Assembly: GCF_001949145.1 (NCBI RefSeq)
Contig: NW_019091368.1
Span: 3,447,296 to 3,511,295, forward strand
Reading direction: 5' to 3'
Length of the DNA: 64,000 nt
From: Acanthaster planci
Lineage: Eukaryota; Echinodermata; Asteroidea; Valvatida; Acanthasteridae
A model generated the notes under the pieces. It searched no databases. It was not told the DNA's origin and saw nothing but the letters and a program-made list of their open reading frames with translations. The translations under genes and the position numbers were made by a program. Position 1 is the stretch's first letter. Every line of letters starts with the position of its first letter. Shown here in pieces: positions 38,701 through 51,710 of this stretch.

Positions 38701-41139
38701 GGACGGGGCCATAGCTACTCCACAAAGAAGCCATAAAAAATTTTTGCTTTACCTTCCCGTCCTCATGTAGCCTTCCTCTCAGAAAGGCTATAATAGGTTA
38801 CATGAAGAAATCCCTCAATTTCTGTTCCCCCCCCAAAAAAATTGGTTCAGAATCTACCCTTGGGGGTACACAGTAGGTTCCTACGCTTCCCCCCACGCCC
38901 ACACCCCTCCTTTGACATCTTCAAGTGAGAAAAATTACACAGAAGCTGCAGTTCATTTGTTTCAAGAACTCCCCTGACAAAAAAAGTGCCCATCACCAGA
39001 TGCACCCCGAGGTTTTAGCCTATGTTATGCCTCTATCTGACTCAATCCAGCCAAAATCCTCCAGGATTCTAATGGATCTGAGAGTGTCAAGGTCATGGAC
39101 AAGCAACTCAGTCTTAGACCGAGAAATGTTGGCTCACTTAGGGGCTGAAGGACCCCCTTCTCCCCATCTTCCATCTCAACGTCCCTCCCACGCCAGGACT
39201 GTCTGATCAAAACCCCAGATCACAAAGTTCACAAATTGGCCTTCCAACCAAAAAACCCCCAACAGTTTTGTTTTGTTTTTTATTAAAGAGACCTTCAGTG
39301 ACCCCTACCCCCCAACCCTGAAAATTTAAAGAGGCTCTCAATCTTTCTAAGGGGAAATTAATGCCCCCACTCCCCTACCAACCCCCTCCCCTCCCCTATG
39401 TCACCCTTGCTTCCATTTCACCTTCACCTCCAGCCCCTCCAAAAAATGCCAACAATTTGTTCAATCGCTATATTTATCACCCTCCTTATTTGAACCCAGA
39501 GAGTATATTTGCCACAATGGGAGGGGGGGCCTGCCGGGCGACTTAACTTGAGCGCCCTAAAAAAGAGGTGCTCAAGGAATCAGGCTGGGTCCCTGGTTCC
39601 TATGGGGGCCTATTTGGAAGGGGAAAGTCCACTCGTGAATGATGGTTACCAGACTGGGCGATGACAGCTTCAGAGGGGATTGTGGACTGCTGAACATTCA
39701 CAACGATATTAAGCTTAATTTATGACAGTGCTGTGTGGATATGTTGGAGCAAAGCTCCTGGATAAGGGACTAAAAATCAGCTCAATAAATCATTTTTCCT
39801 GCTGTTTCTCCCTTATGCCATGTGCCCTTCAAATTGAATTAGAAGTAGGCATATGGACATGATAGAAGGACAGACTATATTCACTACTCACCAGGGCCAG
39901 TTAAGTGAAGTGAAGAACAAGGACATAGGTGCACTGGTTCACAAACAGGTGTAGTAAGGAGTACATACAAGTACTGATACAAGTCCACATTTTACTGCTG
40001 TGAATTTTTTTTCTAGTCTAGACTCCCCAGCGGATCACTTACCTATGTAATGAGTCATGTGCAATATGGTCGACAATTCCATACTTTACAGTTGAAAAAT
40101 TAGCAAAACAGTTCAATTTCATTCTTCAAGTCTTTATCACATTCATGATAAAAAATTTCCAGTGGAAGGGATCCTTGATTACAATTACAGGGAACAACCA
40201 TGTGAAGCGGGAATAAAACCAGGCAGGGACAAAAAAGGGAAAAGGGTAACACTTTCAGGGCTTCATGGTGTACATCCATCATCTGTCCTGGCCTTGCATC
40301 AAACTAGCCTCGTAAAAGAAAAAAAATTCCTGAATAAGATTAAGTTGCCCGAGCCCCTCCAAAGATCCCCACTGCATGACCTAAAAGCCCTTTTTTGAGT
40401 ATAGTAGGGATGGGGGGGAGGGGGAGGAGTACGTGCGTATCTAATTAGGGTTGGAGAGGTGTGTCAACAGAGCAAGGGGCAGGGGTCCGTTGGGTTGACG
40501 TATGGCTGCCTTACCGCTACGTGACTGGGACATGATTTAAACCCCTGCCCTCCTTCTCAACGGTTCACGGGAACAAAATGAATTGCACGGTACAACATGG
40601 GAAAACCACCACATGTTGGGGTACTTTTTCTCCATCATGAACTGGCCGCACAGTGAACTACATGTACATCTCAACTCCAGCGGTCGTAGGAGAGCTGCCA
40701 CCAAAATTGACGGTAGAATTACTGCAATTGCTGCAACAAAACTTCACAGTGTTGCAGAGCCCAATATCTCACATTTTAAGCTTATATATCCCAAGCAAAA
40801 AGGAGGTCGAGAACCATTTATAGGCAATCGAGTACCGAAGTGAATACATCACACACAATGAGTGTGTAAAAGGCATTAGCGCGAGAACCAGCGCGTGAAC
40901 CAAAACCCTGTGAATTTGGCCTAATACAGTTATCTGTCCATTTTGAGTAATCACTGTGCCCATAATATCACTGGCCAACGAGAAATCTTCCGTTGCACTT
41001 TGTACGTTTTGATCTGTTGCACCGACGAGACAAAGCGTGAAGGAAGTGGACTCTCCAAATGACACACAGTATCCCTACAAGCAAGCCAGGGGCAATAAAT
41101 TCTTATCCCTCAGACCAACACAAAACAAAGGAGACATAC

Positions 41140-41284
41140 CTCATCCTTGAGGAGTTGTACCAGGGCGTCCTTCTCCTTCTTCAGCCCCTTAAGTTCCTCA
41201 CAGGCCTTGGGGTTCTTCCGGTTGAGCTCCAGGAGGGCTATGTGGGCATCTTTCTCCCCAATAGCTGCGGTTATTGCTTCTTGT
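41140..41284 (-). CDS. ERC: ERC exon h (QEAITAAIGEKDAHIALLEL exon)
   Basis: A 145-nt exon. Its first base completes the lysine codon begun in exon g, then 48 codons follow (residues 364-412), ending in phase 0. QEAITAAIGEKDAHIALLEL is nearly identical to vertebrate QEALLAAISEKDANIALLEL. The rest, RKNPKACEELKGLKKEKDAL then VQLLKDE, matches the KKKTQEEVxALKREKDRLVxQLKQQ stretch. Acceptor tttccttttacag, donor GAG|gtatgt. The intron before it is 7.9 kb and the one after 17.3 kb, so this exon stands alone. Confidence 0.97.
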
Positions 41285-42789
41285 CTGTAAAAGGAAAGAG
41301 GAAATGATGGTTAAACACTGCATTTTATTCTGCTGAACTGGTGAGCAGATTCCAATCGAAGAAGGAGCAGTTCTTGGCTTCACGTTTACCACCAAGGACC
41401 TGATTTTCAAAAATTTTGCTGGATTTATCCTAAAGACGTTCAAGGAACTTATAAAATAAGTTTTAAACAATTAAAAACAACGGTTGTGTCTGCTTTTTGA
41501 TTCTAATAAGCTTTAATCTAATCAGGATTCACGAAACCAAAAACATGCTTTAAACCTGTCGCTCAATGACATGGCTCCAGGTTCCAATTCTGTCAAGACC
41601 CTAAGTTTGCAGCTGTTTTTCCCTCAATGCAAGAGCAATATACCTGTAAATTCTATTGACATGTACAGTGCAATGTACTTAATGTGCTTCGCTTTGATTT
41701 CTGGGGAGAAAGACTATATTTAATGGCAGAGCTTCAAGACTTGTGTCTTTTCTTAAAATAGCTTGACCTCGCACTGGTACCCAGCACAGTGCTAACATTC
41801 ACAACGAGAAGTTAGACGTGACCAAAGATGCTTATGTCATATGGACATATATTTGCTGGCATGCTGTACTCTATTCCTGACCCTTGCTCAACAAATACAT
41901 GTACTGATGTTGAGAGTTGAAGTTTTTCATTGTGAAAGTGGCAAGCAAAGGTGATGGCTTTGCGGCAGCACCATGTGAAAAATCTCTTTTGTGAGTATGT
42001 GTGGTTCTGATAAGAAGCGGAGGGTACTCAACGTTTTGAACGGTATGCTCCGTCTGTCGTCGGGAGACAGTCTTGTAACCTCTGCCCAAATACTGACGTG
42101 TCAATGTACACCAGAGTTGTTGCTTAACAGATTTGAGACTGTTCAACATTTGGGTAAAATGCTGATTTGGGGGGGGTCAAACACAGAGCAACATTTCCTT
42201 TAAGAACAGCGGAGACCACCTAGCTGACAAATGCCAGATCACCATTCAAACATTAAAATGAACGAATAAACAAACAGCCGACCAACAAGCACCAATGCAT
42301 GCAGCACAGGAAACATGTATGTCAGATATATGCATGTGAAGACCACACGCAGCTTCAACATTTAAGACAGCCGAAAATTCATCCAAATTACCCTCTGAAA
42401 ACAATAATTTGTAATTTACGATCACGCCAACCTTTCACTTTTGAAAACACTTTCTTTGTTAGTGTTCCAATTCACAGACTGGATGATTATAAACACTTCT
42501 TGGAAGTGGTTTTGATGGCACTGGCTTTCCTTTTATGTGCTCACTCTACCGCAAGCTCGATTACACCAGTGGAACGCTGCAGAAATGTTTGTCAAGCACG
42601 GACCCTTGAGTAGAGGGTCCATGCTTGAATACAAGATTTTGCTATGTTTCTACCTTAACTTTTATGTCCCGCCAGTGCTCAGTGGTCATTTTTCTGAGTG
42701 CACACTGACCAATTTCTTATGCCCACAACAGCAACGGCTCTTGGGTCAAAGACCTGGGTCATTTCTGTATTCTTACGTTAACACTGCCT

Positions 42790-43035
42790 TGCAATGCAGC
42801 GCACGGTCCCACGATGCAATGCACTGCCCCACGTAATGCAATGCGTGGTCCAAAAATACAGTGCAGGTCCCACAATGCAAGGCACACTCCCAGAATGCAA
42901 TGAATGGTCCCAAACTGAACTTACTGTCCTGATAAAATGCAAGGTCGCACGATGCAATGCAGTCTCAAAATGTACTGAACAAATCTATGTGCAGAGTGTA
43001 AGTTGCATGCTCCCCAAATGTGGTGTATGGCCCCC
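42790..43035 (+). repeat. Degenerate ~22-25 bp tandem repeat (CACGATGCAATGCA type)
   Basis: About ten diverged copies of a unit like ggtcccacgatgcaatgcac, with spacing of roughly 20-30 bases that becomes irregular to the right. It is an old, decaying minisatellite in the intron between exons h and g. Confidence 0.75.
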
Positions 43036-46000
43036 ACAATGGACTACTTTGATATTTCTATCATCACTATTATGAACATACAATTATAAGCATATATACC
43101 AATTATTGCATGTATGTTTAAAATTCCAATAATGTAAACTAACATAGACCATCACACATCACAACACTTCCACAATAATTTTTTCCATTCCCCCTTCCCC
43201 CCAATGTAAAATCTCACATCTATGTGTTTACATCCTCCAGCAAGCACTTTCCGTCTGCACCTGCTGGCCCAACATACTGAAGACCTGCCACTGGCTGCTA
43301 GACACAGTAAAGTACCTTGGCCCCCCTGCTTAAGACTCTCCCACCCTCCGGGGCCATGTATCAGGCTTGGCACGATTCTCACCGTCGTCGTCTGTTGGCT
43401 AGTCTGAAGCTGCTTACTACACCTGCTGCTGTCACCTGAAACCCTGCTCAGCTTGTCAAAACAACAGATGTCTGATTACACCCCCCCCAAAAAAAATAGT
43501 CTGAATTCAATATTTCCGGTCTAAGCTACGGTGAAAAGATTGCTCTGTATGGTCCTGCTTATTAAGTTTAAGTGTCTGTGGTTAATAAGCCACATTATTT
43601 TTATGAATTGGAGTGTTCACAGATTTTAAACTTGTGCAGTGTAGTGTTACAAAACTTGGGTGGCTTGTTGGAAACTAGGTCACGATGTTTCAGGATAAGT
43701 GAAGTCCACCGACTCATTTTTGAGTACTGGGTGAACTCGAGGGAAGCTGTTTATTTTTTTGAGGAGGGTGGAGGGGGGGGCAAGCGGAAATGCATTTTGA
43801 TCTAATTTTCGACACCACTTAGCTGAGGAAGGGAATGGCCAGTTGGGTTCAAGTTTCTCCTGCGATGTACTGTATCAGGTGTGAAACTGCAGGGTAATCA
43901 CAGTATTACATGCGGGAAGGACACACTGAAAACACTGGTGCCCAACACAGCGCCCATTTCATGAACTCTTTACAAGTTACAAAAGAACATGGTTTGCAGT
44001 GTCTAAAAATCTTTATGGATGTCACTTTTACATGGAACAGAATGTGCCACTGTGTGGCAACTAGAATGACACTTCCAAGAGGCACTGAGTTCTTTTTCCT
44101 TCTTTTTTTTGAGGGGAGATGAAAAATTGCAGAAATCATATACTTTGGATACTGTCTAGCTAATGAGCCAAATCCTCTTCATCTCACTGGCTCTGTAATT
44201 GAAAGGAACTACTCAGTCTGACCCCAATTTATCTTTACGAACTGACAGGCTGAAAAATACCTAGCACTGTGGCAAAATTGATATATGACAGGGATTAGAT
44301 CTGGCTCGAGCAGCCCACCGAGGAGAAAAAAATACCAAACCGTCCATCAATCAGAGAACGGGGAGGGATGTGGACTGCACTTCAGAGGTTGGGAGGATTT
44401 GGAGGTAAGACCTGTGGTCTTCTCCTCCCTGCTCAGACAAAAATATCAATCACTCAGACTGACAGCTCGGAACCACTCTGATTGGCAGCCAGATACGGTA
44501 CCTTGGGTGCTCTCCCCTGGAGTTAAAATGGTTCCCCAGAGGCAGGTTTTAGTTAGTAGGGGAGAGTTAGTTGAGGACACAGGTGATTTTTTTTGGGGGG
44601 GTACATCTACGATGTATCTCAGGCTTTAGTTGACAAAAGTAATTAATGGGATAGGATTAGCAAGGGATTTAACCAATATATCCATACTTCATCTTACAAA
44701 GCCAACTTCAGTATCAGTTACAGATCTTCTCAGACTGATTTTCACGGTAAATAGTAGAGCTGTGCTGAATATCCACATATCTGATAGATTACCAAATATT
44801 TGTTTTTTTCCGAATTCCAATTTTCAAATTCAAAATTCATAAAAAATAAAGGAGAATTTTCTCTTTTAAATGATAAAAATTGCACTTTGAAGGCTTATTT
44901 CAAGCAGATTCCTTACACTTAAAGGCAGCTGATATCCCAACAGTCCAATATAGAATCCATCCTAGAGTATGGAACTTGAACAGAATTGAAGGTTGAATAT
45001 TCGAATAGGGAAACATTCGATTCGAATCAGCCCCAGTGAATGGTAGAAAAGTGGAAACCTAAAGAAGGGCATCATCAGCAAACTTAGGACAATTCTTTTG
45101 TTGGCATCAAACTAACACTGGAAGGATTCCAAGGCTGGCCTTCTAGGTCTTATCACAGAAGGAATGTTCAGGTGGGAAAAACTCTATTAACTACACCAAC
45201 TGCATTGCATTCTAGAAATAAACTTTGAGGAGATGGTGATTTAGGATATATCGCTGTTCCATCAAATGGTTAGCAACAATTTTTGAAAACCACGCTGTAA
45301 ATTTACGTTGCATTTTTTAACCCCCTCGGAGCAGCACAAATGGAAAGAGACCTTTAAGATGCATCCGCAGAGAATGACGGGCAAATGCTTTTTGCCTTTT
45401 CCCCCTTACGCAGCCGACTGGTATGCGGAGGATAGAGTGTGAGAAGAAAGGAAACACACTAAGCTTCTGCAGACTTTTGCCATGAATCATGAGAACGAGC
45501 CGAGGACCCCCAAACAATGTGCCTCGCAGGGGTCGTAAAGGGATTTCGGCAAAGGAAAATACATGTGCATAAATGTCAAAATTGAGTCATAATGTGTTCC
45601 ACTGCTCTTCACTGAACCTTCTGAGATTGGAAAGCCTTCTCAGTACGTGGGCAAATAGGTTAAAGATGAAGAACGGTGGGACTGCAAAAAACAAACTTGG
45701 ATATGATTAAGTTGTCAATGTTCAACTGTTCTGACTAGTTTGGAGAATCAGTAAATTTCTATTAAGTCAACAAATCTAATAAGACTGGGGGAGGACAACT
45801 GGAAAATGGACTCATAACTCGTAATCTTTTGTGACTCAGATCGGCTAATGCTTGCAAATATAAACAGAACGCAGGTGGGAATTTTTTCAAAAGCTTGATA
45901 CGGTTTGAAATGGACAAGAGTAACATTTCATCCAGTTTGCAAATCAAATGAATGCATTACTGAGTTAACTCCTTAGCTTTTGGCAGTATTTGACAACCGC

Positions 46001-46510
46001 CAGAACGACATTTCTGCTTATAAGAGTCGTGTTCTGCTTCAGCATAAATCGAATCTGACCAGGCCAGCTGGAGCAGCTTGTTCCTAACAGAAATGTGACT
46101 GGATGACACTGCGGTGGAAGCCAAAATACTGACCAATCAGCCTCTCCGACACTAAATTTGTTACTATTTTCACAGAGTCTTATGATTAGTGTGACTGTGA
46201 TTGAGTTTGAAATGTGCAGGTTGCTCATTATCAAATAAAGGTGTTAACTGGAGACTTGTATAACTTCAGCCACATGCCTGTGGCAAGCCGAGACACATTT
46301 CAGAGGTCGGCATGAACATAATACAAAAGTATTTCCCTTCCAGGGGAACTTGATCAAAATCAAAGCCTACACACTAATCTCTGTTGATCTTTCGTGCCAG
46401 AATTAATCCCGCATTTAACCTTTTTTATCTACCGACTTCCAAATTACATTAATTTTTATAAAGTTAACAGATGCTTAAATATAGACATGCTTCAGGCTAA
46501 GTCTCAATGG

Positions 46511-46830
46511 AATCAAGTCAACTCGGACCCAATACCATCTCGGACACAAGCCAACTCAGACCCATGCCAACTCGGACTCCAACCAACTTGGACCCATGCC
46601 AACTCACACCCATGCCAACTTGCATCCATGCCAACTCGGACCCCAAACCAACTTGACCAATGCCAACTCACATCCATGCCAACTCGCATCCATGCCAACT
46701 CGCACCCAAGCCAACTCGCATCCATGCCATCTCGGACCCAATACCAATTCGGACCCATGCCAACTCGACCCAAAACCAACTTGGACCCATTCCAACTTTC
46801 ACCCGCACCCAAACATACTTGGACCCCAAC
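46511..46830 (+). repeat. 15-bp minisatellite (CCATGCCAACTCGGA type), about 20 units
   Basis: Near-continuous 15-bp units such as acccatgccaactcg, with variants ccaaaccaacttgg and ccatccatgccaactcg. Since 15 is divisible by three the array stays open in several frames on both strands (plus strand HPCQL-type repeats, minus strand WHGCELA-type), which creates long but spurious ORFs. It is in the intron between exons h and g. Confidence 0.9.
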
Positions 46831-49135
46831 GAGACCTAATAAAAAAAAATTTAACAGGACTTAATAAACCAAAAGAAGACATTACACCGAATCCAACCTA
46901 ACAAATCATTACCACATGTAGTCTTCATCACAGATGTTGTCATGCTGGCTACATAATCCTGAAAGGCTACACATCTGGGTCTGACACGTAACTGGTCTAT
47001 CATTAACATCAAAGTGAGTTAAGTTATGACTAATGGACAGTGACAGACTTCCCGTGTGTACCAAGGAAGCTACTCAGCCTAATACTATGCACACAGAGCT
47101 ATTTACTTTGCATGAGCAGTGAGCAGGACCAAGAGAGGGTACCAGCACCATTTTCCCAGTAATGGAGGCTACTTTGGTGGGAACAACACTTCGCTGGTTC
47201 GCAAATGACTATGAAATCCGCACATTAAGGTCGCGTCGCTTCCCACAAAATGAACACTCCCTACCAAATGGCTCTTTTCAAGTGATGAGGGCATGCTTCT
47301 GTTCAACGCAGATCTTACCTGGTCGTAATTTGTTTTGCCGCTGTGGATGTTTGGTCATGGTATTTTCCACAGACTGTAAAGTATGGAACACAATTCTGAA
47401 ATGAACTGAAGTCAGAGCATTTTTGTTTAAACCTCTACATTACGTGCCAGCAAAGGGAAGTATCTGACAGAATTGCCTAACAGACACACAAGTAAGTTAC
47501 AGGGACTTTGATAAACGAACCCTTTTATCGCATGACAGATACAAAAGTGGTGTAACTACAGGGGGCATGGGTGACACACGGCCCTCCCTAGGTGGAGGTA
47601 TGTGCTTCCCTCCAACCCCCGCTTTCTGTTCCCTTCCCCCTCCCATTTGAAATGTTGAACACATTTTGTGTACTTCACCAACTTTCAGTGCTCCGATAAA
47701 AAATGTGTGCATCCTTCTTAGAAGTTTCACCCTGGCTTTACCACTGAGCCATGAGCAATGAATTATGACCTCGGATGACTGGGTTCCAACTTTCTCAGAG
47801 ATTCTCCACATTTGGGTGGCTATCAATGAAATGGTTGGAGGCCACAGGCCAAGATTTCAGAGAACTGTCATACAGAGACCAGTGAAAAGCAGAATTCCAC
47901 ACAAATGGGGACCAGCTAAAATCAGACACATCATCATAGGTTTTGGCAGGTAAATTCTGTTTGCTCAGTCAAACTTTTGTTGATGAATTTAAAGCCACAA
48001 AATTTGCTCCTGGTGATAAAGCAATGGACAGCAGTTCAAAGTCTGAAGTCCTAGTCTCCTTCCTCAAAGTTACTGCCAAAAAAAATCATGCATAGTGCTG
48101 ACACACCTTGCTGCAGCAGCAAGCAACAGCCTGGCTTTGATTTATGAAGAGCCAAGAAGATATAGACGTGACGGTGTTAATCAAACTGACAAGCAGATCA
48201 GCTTCTGAACTCTGGTTTTGCATCAACTTTTCAAGGAATATTCGAAATTCCACTGAGCAGGTCTGTCTTCCAAACAGACCGATCTCAGAGGAATTTGTAA
48301 GACATTGCATTGTTGGGACACAACCACCCATCCCATTCAAACTGCAACTGGTATTTTCAGCTTATTCTGATCAAAGGGTACGCTAACTTACAAGACTTCA
48401 CCAAATGAGGCCGCCATTTACAACATCTGGTCTCTCTTTTGTTTCTTATTCCCTCCATTATAGAAGTAAAATGAGGAGCTGGTTGAAGGTATTGAACAGG
48501 AAAGAGCTCAAGGTTTGGAAATTTGGGGCGCTCTCTCTGCAGCAAGAACAATTTCTGAGTCATATTTTATCCCATATCTTCAATACATGTACTTCTGAGT
48601 TGACTCGAAAGACACCCATGCTTCAACATGTGACTAACTAGATTTAAAACTTTGCTCCGAGGTCAAACCTTGACAACTTTGTTCAGTTTTCAAACATCGT
48701 CTGACTGACTTTGCAACTGCTCCTGAAGTCTTATCAGAATAGACCAATGACATGACAACTTCCCATTTCGTTGACATGCATATCATCCGCCCTGGCTCCC
48801 ATGGGAAGGCTCACATGTAAACAAAGCGTGATGTCATCATTATGTCCAAGGTTTATCCACCTCAAGGTTAAAGCGCACCCTCACAGGCAAAGAAGAGACA
48901 GGCTGCTTGGAAGTTGGTCAGCCGGGCTCATTCACTCGCACGGTGTATAGTACATTCCACTCAAAATCAGTCACACATGCACGTGAATGTGAGCGTGGGC
49001 GCAGTGAGTTCGTACCAAAGAACCCTTGTAGATGTGTAAACATACACCCCCCCTCTTGTAGTCGCTTGGGTGTTGACCAAAAAAAGGCTGTCAATTCAAA
49101 TGATTCGGACTGGGCTTTATCCGCCCAAAACTCAC

Positions 49136-49296
49136 TTCATTTCCATGGCTTCTTCTAGTGTCTTCCGCCGCTCTGTCTGCAAGGCACTCAGCTTGGCTTC
49201 CTTCTCCCGTAGCACGGTGGTGGTGGTGGACAGCTTGTTGCTGGCCGTAGAGAGCTGCTTCTTGACTTGCTCCAGCTCTCTCTTGAGGTTGTCGAT
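49136..49296 (-). CDS. ERC: ERC exon g (LxxLxTERRKTLEEAMEMK exon)
   Basis: A 161-nt exon, phase 0 start and two bases over at the end, residues 311-363 plus two bases of residue 364. It opens IDNLKRELEQVKKQL and closes LSALQTERRKTLEEAMEM. The vertebrate match is MAMEKVKQELESMKAKL ... LTNLRAERRKHLEEVLEM. A small S/T-rich patch (STASNKLSTTTTVLR) corresponds to the KLSSTQQSLAEK region. Acceptor ctctgctttcag, donor ATGAA|gtgagt. Reading on into the intron would meet a stop almost at once (gtgagt read as AAG TGA), so the splice is needed. Confidence 0.96.
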
Positions 49297-49887
49297 CTGA
49301 AAGCAGAAGAGGGCGAGGGAAATACAAGAACAAAGGTACCTAGCTAGATATCTAATTGCCAGCAGCCATACTGCTTTGGCCGTCCCGTGGTTGTCAGTCT
49401 CTTGGAACCAGATGCCTGCACCAAAAAGCCTTGGTTTATGAACTGCATCTACTTTCAAAGCCTCTGGATCAAATGCAACGGAACATATGAGGAAATCCGA
49501 AAAAGGCGGGCTCAAACCTTGACCTGTGTACAAAAAACTGTATTAAAGACACTGTGCTGCCTGTGGGTTCACAAGACGGCACATCATGAGGGTACGGGTG
49601 GTAACAGACTTAACCCCTTCTCGACTGGAATTTCTTTCCAAAATGTAAAGACCTATTGCAGCTGGAACTCGGAAACAGTTTCTTTAACATAGCAAGGAAC
49701 CATTGAAAAATGTGAATTTGAGGATTCGGTGATACAGCAAAAGGAAAATGTGAATCATAATGCTTGGCCATAACTGAACTGTGTTCAACCTGTTCAGGAC
49801 ATGTAACTGTCCAGCGCACCAAATGGTGTAACCAGTATGCTCATCCTATCGTGACAAATCAGCGTCATTGCACCCCCGACAGCCTAC
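49297..49887 (-). other. ERC intron f-g
   Basis: A 591-base intron; nothing beyond the splice signals is recognised. Confidence 0.7.
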
Positions 49888-50019
49888 CTGTCTCTGCAGG
49901 TTACTGATGGTCTGCGTCTGCTGGGCTAAGACCATCTCCCTGTCGGCCGTGATACTGACGCTCTCCTTCAGAGCTTCCTCCAGCTCCTCTATCCTCTCAT
50001 CTCTCTGCCTGACAAAGGT
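49888..50019 (-). CDS. ERC: ERC exon f (RDERIEELEEALKES, possible cassette exon)
   Basis: A 132-nt exon, phase 0/0, residues 267-310. RQRDERIEELEEALKESVSI then TADREMVLAQ matches the ERC1 segment RKKDDRIEELEEALRESVQI then TAEREMVLAQ. As I recall, vertebrate ERC2 lacks this segment and runs from SQHLQ straight to IEELMNALEK. Because both ends are phase 0, skipping the exon would keep the frame and give an ERC2-like joint. Acceptor tttccttacag, donor CAG|gtaggc. Exon status is firm; alternative use is an inference from phase and the vertebrate comparison. Confidence 0.95.
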
Positions 50020-50989
50020 CTGTAAGGAAAGCAGTTCCATCACATGAGGTCCAGGAATTTACTTTAATCCTTCACTCGACTGGGTGGATATTTGAGGCCT
50101 ACCCTGGTTTTTATTCAGAGGCAATGACACGTCAGCAACTCAAGCAATGATGAAAAATGAATATGGATTCCCTATGTTTGCTCCGAGTATTGCCACCTTT
50201 GGCAAAATACTACCTTGTAGGTGAGCTGAAAGCAAAGAGCCGATGTCAGAGCCTTTGCCCAGCTATACCCCCCCCCGTGTACCTGTGGCTATTATTCATG
50301 TTCTATTCAATACACAATCAATGGCTCCTCAGGGTTTACTCAGTGTGACCAGCCAGGAACCCTCCCTTTCCGGTTCCTCTAGGAGTCAAGAGTCAAAATC
50401 CAAGGTTGCTCAACAGTGACTGAGCTACCCATGATGTCTCGGTTATGAACCAAGTTATGAACTGTGATAGTTGGCAGAAACAGTGGGGGTTCTGTTGCTA
50501 ACAGCAGACCCCTAACGTGACAACATGCTTGGTTTACATACTTTCCTGCAGTAGAAAGGTGGGATATGACCTATAGGAAAGCGCATACGTAAACCCAGCA
50601 TGACATCATTATATTTAACGTCTATTAGGGTTACTCAAGCCCAAGACCTAGGCTATCCTCAAGTTTGGTCAGCCTTTTCAAAAGGCCTTTACCACTGCTA
50701 TCCATCCCCACAAACTGAGTCTTAAGGTAACTTTTTTTAGTAATTTGACTAAAGTTGTATCAGACAAGGCGAACTAAGCAGTCTGTTTCATATATATCAC
50801 TCAATTTTGCACCCTGACAAAAAAGACAACATGTGATTGAAAACTGGTGAGGGCTTGTATTGATTGACATCGTGCGAGATTCTTTAAAAGGTTTTCAATC
50901 CAAAAGTGACTCTGGCGACTCAGGACTCCTTCTGTGAGGTAGAATCACATAATTCTGACTGCCCCTCTACCTCCCCGTCTTCGGCCCAC
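50020..50989 (-). other. ERC intron e-f
   Basis: A 970-base intron with no recognisable gene or repeat. Confidence 0.7.
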
Positions 50990-51125
50990 CTGGAGCTGCT
51001 GCGTGTCTGTGCTCAGCTCGCCTTCCCTCCTCCGAGCTTCCTCAAGCAGCTGGGCGTTCTTCCTCTTCTGCAGCTGCTGGTCTCGCTTGACCCCAGTCAG
51101 CCTCTTGGTGGCGTCCTTCAGCTGA
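50990..51125 (-). CDS. ERC: ERC exon e (NAQLLEEARRRE exon)
   Basis: A 136-nt exon whose first base completes the codon split with exon d (AG|T, serine); it ends in phase 0. It covers the rest of residue 221 to residue 266. The core QQLQKRKNAQLLEEARRREG matches vertebrate ERC2 QQLEKKKNAQLLEEVRRRED almost residue for residue. It ends TQQLQ, as vertebrate forms end SQQLQ or SQHLQ. Acceptor gcatcccgcag, donor CCAG|gtgggc. It is part of the central coiled coil. Confidence 0.96.
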
Positions 51126-51710
51126 CTGCGGGATGCAACCACGGAACGAGAAGAAATTTTACACTGAACACCTGCAAAAGTGGACTGTCCTGGGGGAAGG
51201 ATGCTTGGGATATTCGATTTCTTGGTCTGTCCCCCGCCCCTTCTTCTGTCTTTTGCTCCATAATAATGAGCGGGATCCCATTTTCTTGTCCCCCTAAAAA
51301 ACAATTTTTTTTTTTTTTTGGCAGAACAGATTTGTTCGGTGTAAATACCATATCAATTCTGTGAATAGAAACTTGCCAATTTTAGTGTCCATATTTTTTA
51401 ATGTCTCATTGAATGTGGTCAGATAGCTTTTTCAGGAAACTTTCCAGGGTGTTAAATGTGAGCATAACATTACATACGTATGTGGATTACAAATGATGCT
51501 GTTCCTACCATGATTTTTAAGACTACTAGTTTGAGGCATACCAAATGAGATGAACTATGTGTGACAATATGCCCACGAAATGCAAATGAACAAAAAATTA
51601 TGTGCTTCTACATACAAAACCATAACAAGACAAAACAAAAATGAAAGTATGGTGGAAATAAAATTACGACTCCATGTTCATGCATTCTAAGGCAAATCAC
51701 ATCGTCGGGT

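Larger units (their letters stand above)
23818..41139 (-). other. ERC intron h-i (17.3 kb)
   Basis: The longest intron. Holds copy 2 of the direct repeat, the 35336-35709 foldback, and many G or C homopolymer runs (24871-24880, 27954-27970, 34635). The 174-codon plus-strand frame at 33088-33612 and other ORFs show no domain or splice context. It may contain alternative 3' exons that I could not recognise. Confidence 0.6.
41285..49135 (-). other. ERC intron g-h
   Basis: 7.9 kb. Holds the 42790-43035 and 46511-46830 tandem repeats and several G-runs (for example 43771-43780, 44591-44599). No exon was found. Confidence 0.7.

Noticed and set aside
46394-46901. Repeat proteins (HPCQL and WHGCELA types)
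   Set aside because: Product of the 15-bp satellite, open in several frames at once.
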